A stretch of 59,738 nucleotides of DNA. Source: JAEKLB01 sp050249235. GTDB lineage: Bacteria > Actinomycetota > Acidimicrobiia > Acidimicrobiales > CADCSY01. Numbering within the stretch: the first letter of the stretch is position 1; the number at the start of each line of letters is the position of its first letter. The translations under genes were made by a program, and so were the position numbers. The stretch is from the NCBI GenBank assembly GCA_050249235.1, contig JBFWQW010000006.1, positions 1-59,738 on the forward strand. Direction: 5' to 3'. Of this stretch, positions 51,258 to 58,718 are shown piece after piece. The notes below the pieces were generated by a model. It made no database searches. It saw only the letters and a list, made by a program, of their open reading frames with translations, and was not told where the DNA came from.

Positions 51258-52517
51258 TCAGGAGCGGGGCCACGGGATCTCCCGCTCCCGGCTCGCGGCC
51301 GTGCGGGCGAGCAGGTCGACGAGGTCGGCCGGCGCGAGCGACCCCCGGAAGTCGGCGGCGACGTCGACCACCTGCGTCGACCCGGCCTCGACCTCCCGCT
51401 CCCCGACGACGGCCATGACGCAGTCACGGCGCTTGCGGCTGGCACGGATCCGCCCCCCGAGCGAGCCCTCCACGTCGACGACGGCACGGATCCCCGCGGC
51501 ACGGGCCGCGTCGAGCAGGGCGCGGGCGTTCCCGTCCTGGGCGGGCGCGACCGGCAGCACGCAGAGCTGCACCGGCGCCAGCCACAGCGGCAGCCGGCCC
51601 TGGTAGCGCTCGAGGAGGGCGGCGACCACCCGTTCCATGGCCCCGACCGTCCCCCGGTGGATCATGACCGGGCGGTGGCGGCCGCCGTCGACCCCGACGT
51701 ACGAGAGGTCGAAGCGGGCCGGCTGGTTGAAGTCCAGCTGGACGGTGGCGATGGTCTGGTCCTGGCCCCGGCCGTCACGCACCTGCAGGTCGAGCTTCGG
51801 CCCGTAGAAGGCGGCCTCGCCCTCCGCCTCGACCAGCGGCAGGTCGCCGTCGTCGAGCACCCGGTGGGCGGCGGCGCGCAGCGCCTCTTCGGCCTCGCGC
51901 CACTGCTCGTCGGACCCGAGGTACCCGCCGCCACCGTCCCGCCGGGAGAGCCGGACGGCGTCGACCGGCAGGCCGAGGACGAGCTGCGCCCGCAGGGCGG
52001 ACCGGAGCGCCAGGGCCACCTCGTCCGCCGTCTGGTCGGGCCGGCAGAAGACGTGGGTGTCGTCGAGGTTGATCTGGCGGACCCGGCTCAGCCCGGACAG
52101 CACGCCGGAGCGCTCGGCACGGAACATCGCCCCCAGCTCGTTCAGGCGGATCGGCAGCTCCCGGTGCGAGCGCGGCTGCGCGGCGAAGATCATGGCGTGG
52201 TGGGGGCAGTTCGCCGGCCGGAGCACGAGCTCGTCACCGCCGACCCTCATGGGCGGGAACATGTCGTCGCTGAACTTCTCCCAGTGCCCCGAGGCCTCGA
52301 ACAACGACCGTTTCGCCAGCACGGGTGAGTACACGGGCTGGCAGCCGTCGTCGCGGGCGATCTCCTCCGCGAGCAGCTCGAGCTGGCGCCGGATGGCGGC
52401 CCCGGCGGGCAGCCAGAGCGGCAGGCCCGACCCGACCGCGGGGTCGGTCGTGAAGACGGCGAGGTCGGGATTGATGTCGCGGTGGTCGAGCGGCTGCGGC
52501 TCGGAAGGTTCGTCCAC
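51258..52517 (-). CDS. Short threonyl-tRNA synthetase paralogue lacking editing domain
   Basis: A 419-residue class II synthetase that is only the catalytic and anticodon-binding parts of ThrRS. Zinc ligands are all present: Cys in RPANCPHH, His in DDTHVFC and His in VMIHRG. Motif 2 is MFRAERSG and motif 3 is MIHRGTVGAMERVVAAL. The C-terminal anticodon domain is LAPVQLCVLPVAPAQDGNARALLDAARAAGIRAVVDV. The N-terminal TGS and editing domains (about 230 residues in normal ThrRS) are absent. The GTG at 52517 has GAGGAG 6 nt upstream. A putative threonine attenuator precedes it. Such forms can act as resistance or stress copies; a housekeeping thrS would be expected elsewhere in the genome. Confidence 0.88.
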   Translation of the reverse strand: MDEPSEPQPLDHRDINPDLAVFTTDPAVGSGLPLWLPAGAAIRRQLELLAEEIARDDGCQPVYSPVLAKRSLFEASGHWEKFSDDMFPPMRVGGDELVLRPANCPHHAMIFAAQPRSHRELPIRLNELGAMFRAERSGVLSGLSRVRQINLDDTHVFCRPDQTADEVALALRSALRAQLVLGLPVDAVRLSRRDGGGGYLGSDEQWREAEEALRAAAHRVLDDGDLPLVEAEGEAAFYGPKLDLQVRDGRGQDQTIATVQLDFNQPARFDLSYVGVDGGRHRPVMIHRGTVGAMERVVAALLERYQGRLPLWLAPVQLCVLPVAPAQDGNARALLDAARAAGIRAVVDVEGSLGGRIRASRKRRDCVMAVVGEREVEAGSTQVVDVAADFRGSLAPADLVDLLARTAASREREIPWPRS

Positions 52518-52559
52518 GGTGGGCTCCTCTGGCGGTGATGCCTCGGAGCACGGCGACGG

Positions 52560-52571
52560 GACGACGACGCC
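52560..52571 (-). promoter_or_regulatory. Sequence complementary to the threonine codons
   Basis: The minus-strand segment GGCGTCGTCGTC is a perfect 12-bp complement of the leader segment GACGACGACGCC (52637-52648) that contains the three Thr codons. It overlaps the 3' foot of the terminator hairpin and may offer another competing structure. Confidence 0.5.
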
Positions 52572-52591
52572 CCGGAGCATGGCTCCGGGGC
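52569..52591 (-). terminator. Attenuator terminator hairpin before the ThrRS paralogue
   Basis: GCCCCGGAGC and GCTCCGGGGC form a perfect 10-bp stem with a 3-nt loop, 15 bp after the leader-peptide stop codon and about 50 bp before the synthetase start. It has no U tract. Its 5' arm can pair instead with CTCCGG in the leader (52624-52629). Confidence 0.7.
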
Positions 52592-52605
52592 TGGATGGGT
52601 GCCGG

Positions 52606-52665
52606 CTAGTGCCGCCCGCCGCGCCGGAGGTCGTCCGGCGTCGTCGTCATCTGCGGGCTGCGCAT
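52606..52665 (-). CDS. Threonine-rich leader peptide of a putative attenuator
   Basis: A 19-codon frame, MRSPQMTTTPDDLRRGGRH, ending in TAG. Three successive ACG threonine codons lie at positions 7-9. The ATG is preceded by TACCCT with a 6-nt spacer, so a leaderless message can begin exactly at the start codon; no ribosome binding site is seen. The frame ends 15 bp before a strong terminator hairpin and 89 bp upstream of a ThrRS-like gene. This is the layout of ribosome-mediated attenuation: stalling at Thr codons when charged tRNA-Thr is scarce would favour the antiterminator and expression of the synthetase. Confidence 0.7.
   Translation of the reverse strand: MRSPQMTTTPDDLRRGGRH
52622..52640 (-). 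promoter_or_regulatory. Attenuator pause and antiterminator segments
   Basis: CGCCGGA (52634-52640), directly downstream of the Thr codons, and TCCGGCG (52622-52628) form a 7-bp hairpin with a 5-nt loop. The CTCCGG part of the second segment (52624-52629) can instead pair with CCGGAG in the 5' arm of the terminator (52583-52588). The two pairings exclude one another. Confidence 0.65.
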
Positions 52666-52671
52666 TGCCGG

Positions 52672-52677
52672 AGGGTA
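52672..52677 (-). promoter_or_regulatory. -10 element of the threonine leader (leaderless)
   Basis: TACCCT on the minus strand, with a 6-nt spacer to the leader-peptide ATG at 52665. No -35 match is visible. Confidence 0.5.
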
Positions 52678-52764
52678 CGCCGGCACGGACCGCGGCGGCG
52701 CCGACTTCCGCGGGGCGTCACCGGCCGTGACGGGCAGCCGGTGCCGGGGCGAGACTGGTGGCCG

Positions 52765-53154
52765 ATGGACTGGGACCGAGCACGGCCGGACGTCGAGGAG
52801 CGACTGCACGAGATCTGCGTCGCCCTGCCCGAGGTGCACGAGGGACCCGCCGCCAACGGCCGGAGCTGGCTGATCCGCAAGAACCACTTCTGCCAGGTGT
52901 TCACCGTCGACGAGGGCGACACCCAGAAGGGCATCATCATCTTCCGGTCGCAGCCGCCCGAGCTCGACGCGCTCGTCCACGCCGGCCACCCGTTCTTCAA
53001 GCCCGGCTGGGGCGCGAGGGTCATGGCCATGGTCGTCGACGACGGCCTCGACTGGGAGGAGGTCGCCGAGCTGGTCACGGACAGCTACTGCATCCAGGCG
53101 CCCAGGAAGCTCGCCGCCCGCGTGGGCGGTGCGTCCCGGCTGGACGACCGATGA
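52765..53154 (+). CDS. MmcQ/YjbR-family protein
   Basis: A 129-residue small protein of the MmcQ/YjbR fold. Key segments are RLHEICVALPEVHEGPAANGRSWLIRKNHFCQVFTVDEG, FFKPGWGARVMAMVVDDGLDWEEVAELVTDSYCIQAPRKLAARV, matching the family end motif. Some members bind DNA, but the role is poorly known. ATG 52765 is preceded by a weak GGTGG. The gene is divergent from the ThrRS paralogue and its attenuator, and convergent with a SnoaL-like gene. Confidence 0.8.
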   Translation: MDWDRARPDVEERLHEICVALPEVHEGPAANGRSWLIRKNHFCQVFTVDEGDTQKGIIIFRSQPPELDALVHAGHPFFKPGWGARVMAMVVDDGLDWEEVAELVTDSYCIQAPRKLAARVGGASRLDDR

Positions 53155-53179
53155 CGACGACCCGGAGCTCCTCGCCGGC

Positions 53180-53560
53180 TCAGCGGTCGGGGGTGAAGGT
53201 GCGGCGGGCGAACCGCCAGCGGCCGTCGACGCGCCGGACCTCGTCCTCGTAGGCGCCCATCACGGCCACCGCCGGCGGGCTGCCGGCAAAGACGAGCACG
53301 TAAGCCTTCACCGTGCCCTCGTCGCCCTGGAGGTCGATGACCTCGTTGGCGACGACGTGTCGGCCGGCGAGGCCCAGGTTCTCGGCGAAGCCCCGCAGCT
53401 CGTCGGCGCCCTTCAGCACCCGGCCGCCGGCATCGAACACGCCGTCGTCGGTGAACAGGCCCACCCACTCGTCGACGAGCCGCCCGTCGATGGCGTGGTT
53501 GTACCGGGCCAGGAGCTCACGCACCAGCTCACGGTCCTCGGCGGTCGCGGTCGTGCCCAT
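53180..53560 (-). CDS. SnoaL-like (NTF2-fold) protein
   Basis: A 126-residue cone-shaped alpha+beta protein. The N-terminal helix and strand DRELVRELLARYNHAIDGRLVDEWVGLFTDDGVFDAGG and the central LRGFAENLGLAGRHVVANEVIDLQGDEGTVKAYVLVFAG match the SnoaL/NTF2 group. The end is RRVDGRWRFARRTFTPDR. Members are isomerases, dehydratases or binding proteins; the substrate is unknown. AGGAGG precedes the ATG at 53560. Confidence 0.8.
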   Translation of the reverse strand: MGTTATAEDRELVRELLARYNHAIDGRLVDEWVGLFTDDGVFDAGGRVLKGADELRGFAENLGLAGRHVVANEVIDLQGDEGTVKAYVLVFAGSPPAVAVMGAYEDEVRRVDGRWRFARRTFTPDR

Positions 53561-53650
53561 CGGTCCTCCTTCGACGTGTCCGGGCGAAGCTAGCCACCGG
53601 CGACGGGCCGGGCGGGCGGCCGCCCGAGCCGCCCGGGGGGCGGTCGCGTC

Positions 53651-56119
53651 TCAGCGGACGGGCACCCAGGCCACCAGCAGCTGGGTGACCCGCACGTCGG
53701 CCCGCTCGAGGGTCACCCGGAGGGTGGTGACGTCGGCCGCGGCCGCGTCCCAGCGGGCCGCGATCTCGGTCAGCTCGTCGGCCAGCTCGTCCTCCAGCGC
53801 CTCGAGCTCGGCGGTGAGCCGCTCGATCCTGCCCTCGGCCGCCTCGACCCTCCGCTTCGACGCCGAGGTGCGGCCCCGCCGCCCCGCCGCGGTGCCGGCC
53901 TTGCCGAGCACCGAGCCCAGGAGGTCACCCTTGGAGCGCTTGCCTCCGAGCAGGCCACCGAGGATCGACCCGGCGGTCGAGAGCAGCTCGGAGTTCCGGC
54001 GTCCCTTGGCCTCCTCCTCGAGCACGTCGGTCCGGTCCTCGGCCGCGGCCAGCTGATCCCGTAGGCGGGTGGCTCGCTGCTCGTACTTCTCACGCAGCCC
54101 CGCGACCTCGTCCTCGGACCGCCGGTCGGCGACCTGGTCGCAGCGGGCCCGGAAGGAAGCGGGGTCCTCACCGGGCCGGGCGGCCAGGTCGAGCCCGGTG
54201 TTGGCGGGCAGCTCGAGGGAGAGGCTCCGGGTCAGGTGGTCGACGAGGTCGCGCTCGACCTGGCGCAGGAAGGCCGCCTTCCCGATGGGCGCCGGCCCCA
54301 GCGCGTAGACGGCCCCCGCCGGCGGCTCGGCCCGCAGGTCGCGGTCGTCCACGTCGACCGCCACCGCCCGGGTGACGTCGACGGCGTCACCCAACGGGAA
54401 CAGCACGGCCTCGTACTCGGTGTCGTGCACGAGGTCGGCCCTGGTCTCGTCGTAGCGCAGCGCCACCCGGGCCACCACGGCCGGCTCGTGGCGGGTGCCG
54501 GCCGGGTCGCCGCCCACCTCGCGGAGCCACGGCGCGGCCGGGTCGACCCACCGGACCGGGATCCCCGCCGCGATGGGAGGCGCCACGGTCGACTCGTCGG
54601 CAGCCAGGGCGGTCGCCCGATCCGCGCCGGGCTCGGCACCGCCGGCGGCACCCACGGCTGGCGCCCCCGTCCCCGCACCGGCGGCACCAGCCGCGCCGGT
54701 CGGCACGGTCGATCCCGGATCCGGCAGGGTCGATCCGGCCGGGAGCCGGGCCGCCGTGAGGGCGGCGATCTGGTCTCGGGTCAGCGGTCCGCGCAGGTAG
54801 CTCATGGCCCACCGGGTGGAGAAGACCTCCGGCTGGTCGCGCCCGGCCCGGCGCAAGACGAACTCCCGCTTGGCCAGCCCGGAGATGGTGGCCCCGACGG
54901 CGTCGATGTCGACCGCGCCGCTGGCGGCCCGCATCCCGTCGAGCAGGCGCTGCTTGTCCTGGTCGGTCTGGAGGCGGCCGATCATCCAGGTGCCGGCGTT
55001 CGACAGCGCCTTGTAGTCCACGTCGACCGGGTTCTGGGTGGCGAGCACCACCCCGACGCCGAAGGCCCGGGCCTGCTTCATCAGGGTCATGATCGGCTTC
55101 TTGGTGGGTGGCTCGGCGGTGGGCGGCAGGTAGCCGGCCACCTCGTCGAGGTAGAGCAGGGCCCGCAGGTCGGACGTGCCGCTCTGGCGGCGCGTCCACG
55201 TGACGAGCTTGGCGAGCAGCAGCGAGGTGACGAACTGGCGCTCCCCGTCGTCGAGGTGGGCGGTGGTGACGACCGCGCACCGAGGGCGGCCGTCGGCGTC
55301 GAACAGCATCGACCGGATGTCGACGGGGTCTCCCTGGGCCCACGCCGCGAACGACGGGGAGGCCAGCAGCCCGTTGAGCTTCATGGCCAGGGCCATGCGG
55401 TCGGCCGGCGGGAAGAACTGGTCGAGGTCGAACACCCCGAGCTTGCGGATGGTCGGCGTCGCCACCAGGCCGACCAGGGTCGGCAGGTCGAGCGGCCGGC
55501 CGTTGCGCCAGGCGTCGTCGACCAGGTTGGCGAGGAGGATGTGCTCCCGGCTGGCCAGCGGGTCGGCGGCGAGCCCGACGAGGCCGAGGATCCCCGAGAC
55601 CAGGCCCTCGATCTCGTCGGCCACCAGCTCGGGGTCGCCGAGGTCGGCCGGCGCCTGCAGGGAGCCGACCAGGTTCAGGGGCACCCCGGCCGAGGAGCCG
55701 GGCGTGTAGATCGTGACGTCGACCGACGAGCGCAGGGCGGCGATGTCGGCTCCGGAGCGGCCCCATCGGGCCAGGCCCTCGGTCCACTGCTCGGCCTGGT
55801 CCGCGGCGAACGCCTCGGGCGTGACGCCGGCCGCCCGGGCCTGGCCCTCGTCGATCCAAGGCCGGAACTCCTCGGCGGTGAGGCCGGGGAAGAGGAGGCA
55901 GAGGTTGGTGAGGTCGCCCTTCGGGTCGATGAGCAGGGCCGGCAGCCCGGCCCGGAGCACCTCCTCCACCAGCACGATCCCGAGGCCGGTCTTGCCCGAG
56001 CCGGTCATCCCCACGATCACGCCGTGGGTGGTGAAGAGGTCGGTGCCGAGCCGCACCTCCCCGCCCGTGGGCTCGTGCGTCCCGGCGTCGACGGTGCCCC
56101 CCAGGAAGAGCTCGGCCAT
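53651..56119 (-). CDS. HerA-like FtsK/VirB4-type ATPase
   Basis: An 822-residue ATPase. Walker A is VGMTGSGKTGLGIVL near residue 37-47, preceded by the HerA-like lead-in GTDLFTTHGVIV. Walker B is RALLYLDEVAGYLPPTAEPPTKK, with the arginine/sensor stretch ATQNPVDVDYKALSNAGTWMIGRLQTDQDKQRLLDG. A proline/alanine linker (about 470-530) and a C-terminal coiled coil (about 680-790, EDEVAGLREKYEQRATRLRDQLAAAEDRTDVLEEE) complete it. It probably translocates DNA or protein as a hexamer. No NurA nuclease gene is adjacent. The ATG start has TACCGT with a 6-nt spacer. Confidence 0.82.
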   Translation of the reverse strand: MAELFLGGTVDAGTHEPTGGEVRLGTDLFTTHGVIVGMTGSGKTGLGIVLVEEVLRAGLPALLIDPKGDLTNLCLLFPGLTAEEFRPWIDEGQARAAGVTPEAFAADQAEQWTEGLARWGRSGADIAALRSSVDVTIYTPGSSAGVPLNLVGSLQAPADLGDPELVADEIEGLVSGILGLVGLAADPLASREHILLANLVDDAWRNGRPLDLPTLVGLVATPTIRKLGVFDLDQFFPPADRMALAMKLNGLLASPSFAAWAQGDPVDIRSMLFDADGRPRCAVVTTAHLDDGERQFVTSLLLAKLVTWTRRQSGTSDLRALLYLDEVAGYLPPTAEPPTKKPIMTLMKQARAFGVGVVLATQNPVDVDYKALSNAGTWMIGRLQTDQDKQRLLDGMRAASGAVDIDAVGATISGLAKREFVLRRAGRDQPEVFSTRWAMSYLRGPLTRDQIAALTAARLPAGSTLPDPGSTVPTGAAGAAGAGTGAPAVGAAGGAEPGADRATALAADESTVAPPIAAGIPVRWVDPAAPWLREVGGDPAGTRHEPAVVARVALRYDETRADLVHDTEYEAVLFPLGDAVDVTRAVAVDVDDRDLRAEPPAGAVYALGPAPIGKAAFLRQVERDLVDHLTRSLSLELPANTGLDLAARPGEDPASFRARCDQVADRRSEDEVAGLREKYEQRATRLRDQLAAAEDRTDVLEEEAKGRRNSELLSTAGSILGGLLGGKRSKGDLLGSVLGKAGTAAGRRGRTSASKRRVEAAEGRIERLTAELEALEDELADELTEIAARWDAAAADVTTLRVTLERADVRVTQLLVAWVPVR

Positions 56120-56125
56120 CCGGCG

Positions 56126-56131
56126 ACGGTA
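56126..56131 (-). promoter_or_regulatory. -10 element of the HerA-like gene (leaderless)
   Basis: TACCGT on the minus strand, with a 6-nt spacer to the ATG at 56119. Confidence 0.55.
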
Positions 56132-56163
56132 GCCCGCGGCCGGAGCCCGGCCCCCGGGTCACG

Positions 56164-56188
56164 GGCCCCGCTCCTGCGGGGCGGGGCC
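56164..56188 (-). terminator. Hairpin downstream of sucD
   Basis: GGCCCCGC and GCGGGGCC form an 8-bp stem; a shorter alternative stem pairs CCCCGC with GCGGGG across a 4-nt loop. It lies 43 bp after the sucD stop and before the next minus-strand gene, so it probably ends the mcmB-sucCD transcript. Confidence 0.55.
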
Positions 56189-56230
56189 GGTTCCGTCGCC
56201 GGCCGACCACCCCGCCCGGTCGACGAGGTC

Positions 56231-57115
56231 CTACAACCCCTTGACGATGTCGGCCATCAGGTCGCCCACCTCGGTGGGGTTGAGGCCCACGGCCACCCCG
56301 GCCGCCCGCAGGGCGTCCATCTTCCCGGCGGCGGTGCCCTTGCCGCCCGAGACGATGGCCCCGGCATGGCCCATCTTCTTGCCGGGCGGTGCCGTCACGC
56401 CGGCCACGTAGGCGGCGACCGGCTTGTCCATCCGGGTGGCGATGTACTCGGCCGCCTCTTCCTCGGCCGACCCGCCGATCTCGCCGAACATGATCACGGC
56501 CTTGGTGTCGGGGTCGGCCTGGAAGGCCTCGAGGCAGTCGATGAAGCTCGTGCCGGGAACGGGGTCGCCGCCGATGCCCACACAGGTGGTGACGCCGATC
56601 CCCTTCTGGCCGAGCTCGGCGAGGGCCTGGTAGGTGAGGGTGCCGGACCGGCTGACGATGCCGACCGGACCGCCGGGCAGAGCCACCTCGGCGGGGATGA
56701 AGCCGATGTTGCACTCGCCGACGGTGACCAGCCCGGGGCAGTTCGGGCCGAGCACCCGGGTGCCGGGGTGGTCGCGGCGGATCTTGTTGTAGAAGTAGGC
56801 CTCGTCGTGGGCCGGGATGCCCTCGGTCAGGCAGACGGCCAGCTCGATGCCGGCCGCGGCCGCCTCGAGCACGGCCGACGGTGCGCCACCGGCGGGCACG
56901 AGGATCATCGAGACGGTGGCGCCCGTGGCCTCCCTCGCCTCGGCGACCGAGGCGAAGACGGGGATGCCCTCCACGTCCGTCCCGGCCTTCTTGGGGTTCA
57001 CGCCCCCCACCACCTGGGTGCCGTACTCGCGGTTGCGCAACGCGTAGAAGCGGCCCTGCGAGCCGGTGATGCCCTGGACGATCACCTTGGTGTCGCGGTT
57101 CACGAAGATCGACAT
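56231..57115 (-). CDS. sucD: Succinyl-CoA synthetase alpha subunit
   Basis: A 294-residue alpha subunit. The CoA-binding Rossmann domain has VIVQGITGSQGRFYA and VVGGVNPKKAG. The phosphohistidine loop is MGHAGAIVSGGKGTAAGKMDAL. It forms succinate and a nucleoside triphosphate from succinyl-CoA with SucC. It follows sucC after 4 bp, consistent with coupled translation. The sequence is full length and has no oddity. Confidence 0.95.
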   Translation of the reverse strand: MSIFVNRDTKVIVQGITGSQGRFYALRNREYGTQVVGGVNPKKAGTDVEGIPVFASVAEAREATGATVSMILVPAGGAPSAVLEAAAAGIELAVCLTEGIPAHDEAYFYNKIRRDHPGTRVLGPNCPGLVTVGECNIGFIPAEVALPGGPVGIVSRSGTLTYQALAELGQKGIGVTTCVGIGGDPVPGTSFIDCLEAFQADPDTKAVIMFGEIGGSAEEEAAEYIATRMDKPVAAYVAGVTAPPGKKMGHAGAIVSGGKGTAAGKMDALRAAGVAVGLNPTEVGDLMADIVKGL

Positions 57116-57119
57116 CGGA

Positions 57120-58265
57120 CTACTTCCCTCCGGCCAGCTCGACGGCCCGGCGGGCGGCGTCGATCATCGTCGGCTGCGAGATCAGCCGCTCGGACTCGTG
57201 CTCGGCCAGGATGGCCCGGCCCTGCTCGGCGTTGGTGCCGTCGAGGCGGATGACGATCGGGGACGAGATGTCGACCCGACCGAGCGCCTGGACGATGCCG
57301 TTGGCGACCTCTTCGCCCTTGGTGATGCCACCGAAGATGTTGATGAAGATCGCGGTCACCTTGTCGTCGGCGTTGATGACCTCGAGGGCGTTGGCCATCA
57401 CGTCAGCGCTGGCACCGCCGCCGATGTCGAGGAAGTTGGCCGGCGAGCCGCCCACCTGGTTGACGACGTCGCAGGTGCTCATGGCCAGGCCGGCCCCGTT
57501 GGCGATGACACCGACGTTGCCGTCGAGGCCCACGTACTGCAGGCCCTTCTCCTTGGCCAGCTTCTCGCGGGGATCCATCTCGGTGAGGCCCCGCCACTGG
57601 TCCCGCTCGGGGTGCCTGAAGTCGGCGTTCTCGTCCAGGGTGACCTTGGCGTCGAGGGCGTGGACCCGACCGTCAGGCGTGAGGATCAGCGGGTTGATCT
57701 CGGCCAGGTCGGCGTCGCCCTTGACGTAGGCGTCGTAGAGCTTCAGCAGGATGTCGACGGCGCCGTCGGTGGCGATCGGGTTGAGCTTCGCCGCCTCGAC
57801 CCAGGCCCGGGCCTGCTCGGCCCCGAGGCCCACGGCCGGGTCGACGTGGATGCGGGCGATGGCCTCGGGGTTCTCCTCGGCGACCGCCTCGATCTCGACG
57901 CCGCCCTGGGCCGAGAGCATGCCGAGGTGCGCCTTGGCCGACCGGTCGAGGGTGAAGCTGGCGTAGTACTCCTCGGCGATGTCCGAGGCCTTCTCGATCC
58001 AGACCCGGCGCACCACGTGGCCCTTGATGTCGAGGCCGAGGATGTTCGTGGCGTGCTCCCGGGCCTCCTCGGTGCTCGTGGCCAGCTTCACGCCGCCGGC
58101 CTTGCCCCGCCCTCCCACCTGGACCTGGGCCTTCACGACCACGGGGTAGCCGAGGCGGTCGGCCGCGGCCACCGCGTCCTCCACCGTGTCGACGGCCTCG
58201 CCCGGCGACACGGGGATGCCGTAGGACGCGAAGAACTGCTTGCCCTGGTACTCGAAGAGGTCCAA
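57120..58265 (-). CDS. sucC: Succinyl-CoA synthetase beta subunit
   Basis: A 381-residue beta subunit with an ATP-grasp domain: LFEYQGKQFFASYGIPVSPGEAV, then VVKAQVQVGGRGKAGGVKLA, and the C-terminal part GNVGVIANGAGLAMSTCDVVNQVGGSPANFLDIGGGA. It supplies nucleotide binding and specificity to the heterotetramer. A TTG codon at 58265 (L-DLFEYQG) is the best start: AGGAG lies 7 nt upstream and conserved sequence begins directly there. No ATG or GTG fits as well. It is 17 bp after mcmB and 4 bp before sucD. Confidence 0.93.
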   Translation of the reverse strand: MDLFEYQGKQFFASYGIPVSPGEAVDTVEDAVAAADRLGYPVVVKAQVQVGGRGKAGGVKLATSTEEAREHATNILGLDIKGHVVRRVWIEKASDIAEEYYASFTLDRSAKAHLGMLSAQGGVEIEAVAEENPEAIARIHVDPAVGLGAEQARAWVEAAKLNPIATDGAVDILLKLYDAYVKGDADLAEINPLILTPDGRVHALDAKVTLDENADFRHPERDQWRGLTEMDPREKLAKEKGLQYVGLDGNVGVIANGAGLAMSTCDVVNQVGGSPANFLDIGGGASADVMANALEVINADDKVTAIFINIFGGITKGEEVANGIVQALGRVDISSPIVIRLDGTNAEQGRAILAEHESERLISQPTMIDAARRAVELAGGK

Positions 58266-58282
58266 CTCGTGCTCCTGGGAGG

Positions 58283-58699
58283 TCAGGCGGAGGCGGCGTC
58301 TCGCTTGTCGAGCTCGGCTGCCAGCCACTCGGTGATCGACACCATGGGGGTGCCGGGCGTGAAGATCTCCTCGGCCAGGCCGTCGGCCTTCAAGGAGGCG
58401 GCATCGGCGGGCGGGATGATCCCACCGCCGAAGAGCATGAGCTCGCCGATGCCCCGCTTGACGAGCTCGTCCCGGACCCGGGGGAACAGCGTCATGTGCG
58501 CACCCGAGAGCAGCGAGATCCCGACCGCGTCGGCGTCCTCCTGGAGGGCCGTCTCGGCCACCTGCTCGGGCGTCTGGCGGAGGCCCGTGTAGATGACCTC
58601 GAAGCCGGCGTCACGCAGGGCCCGGGAGATCACCTTGGCGCCTCGATCGTGTCCGTCGAGACCGACCTTGGCGACCACGACTCGATACGGGCGCCGCAC
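58283..58699 (-). CDS. Methylmalonyl-CoA mutase cobalamin-binding subunit
   Basis: A 138-residue stand-alone B12-binding domain. The signature GLDGHDRGAKV (Asp-x-His-x-x-Gly) provides the axial histidine, and the later SLLSGAHM and GGGIIPPADAASL segments are also conserved. With a separate large catalytic subunit it converts methylmalonyl-CoA to succinyl-CoA. The large subunit is not in this window. It heads a three-gene run with sucC and sucD, so its product feeds directly into succinyl-CoA synthetase. The GTG at 58699 has TAGTAT 8 nt upstream and no ribosome binding site; a longer frame upstream is unsupported. Confidence 0.9.
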   Translation of the reverse strand: MRRPYRVVVAKVGLDGHDRGAKVISRALRDAGFEVIYTGLRQTPEQVAETALQEDADAVGISLLSGAHMTLFPRVRDELVKRGIGELMLFGGGIIPPADAASLKADGLAEEIFTPGTPMVSITEWLAAELDKRDAASA

Positions 58700-58706
58700 G
58701 GTCCGT

Positions 58707-58713
58707 GATACTA
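58707..58713. promoter_or_regulatory. Overlapping divergent -10 elements
   Basis: TAGTAT on the minus strand (58708-58713) can drive mcmB. On the plus strand the overlapping GATACT (58707-58712) lies 6 nt before the ATG at 58719. A shared AT-rich core could start transcription in both directions, though the plus-strand hexamer departs from TANNNT at its first base. Confidence 0.4.
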
Positions 58714-58718
58714 GGAGG

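Noticed and set aside
52518..52680. T-box riboswitch upstream of the ThrRS paralogue
   Set aside because: No T-box core or Stem I features were seen. The leader peptide with three Thr codons and competing hairpins explains the region better.
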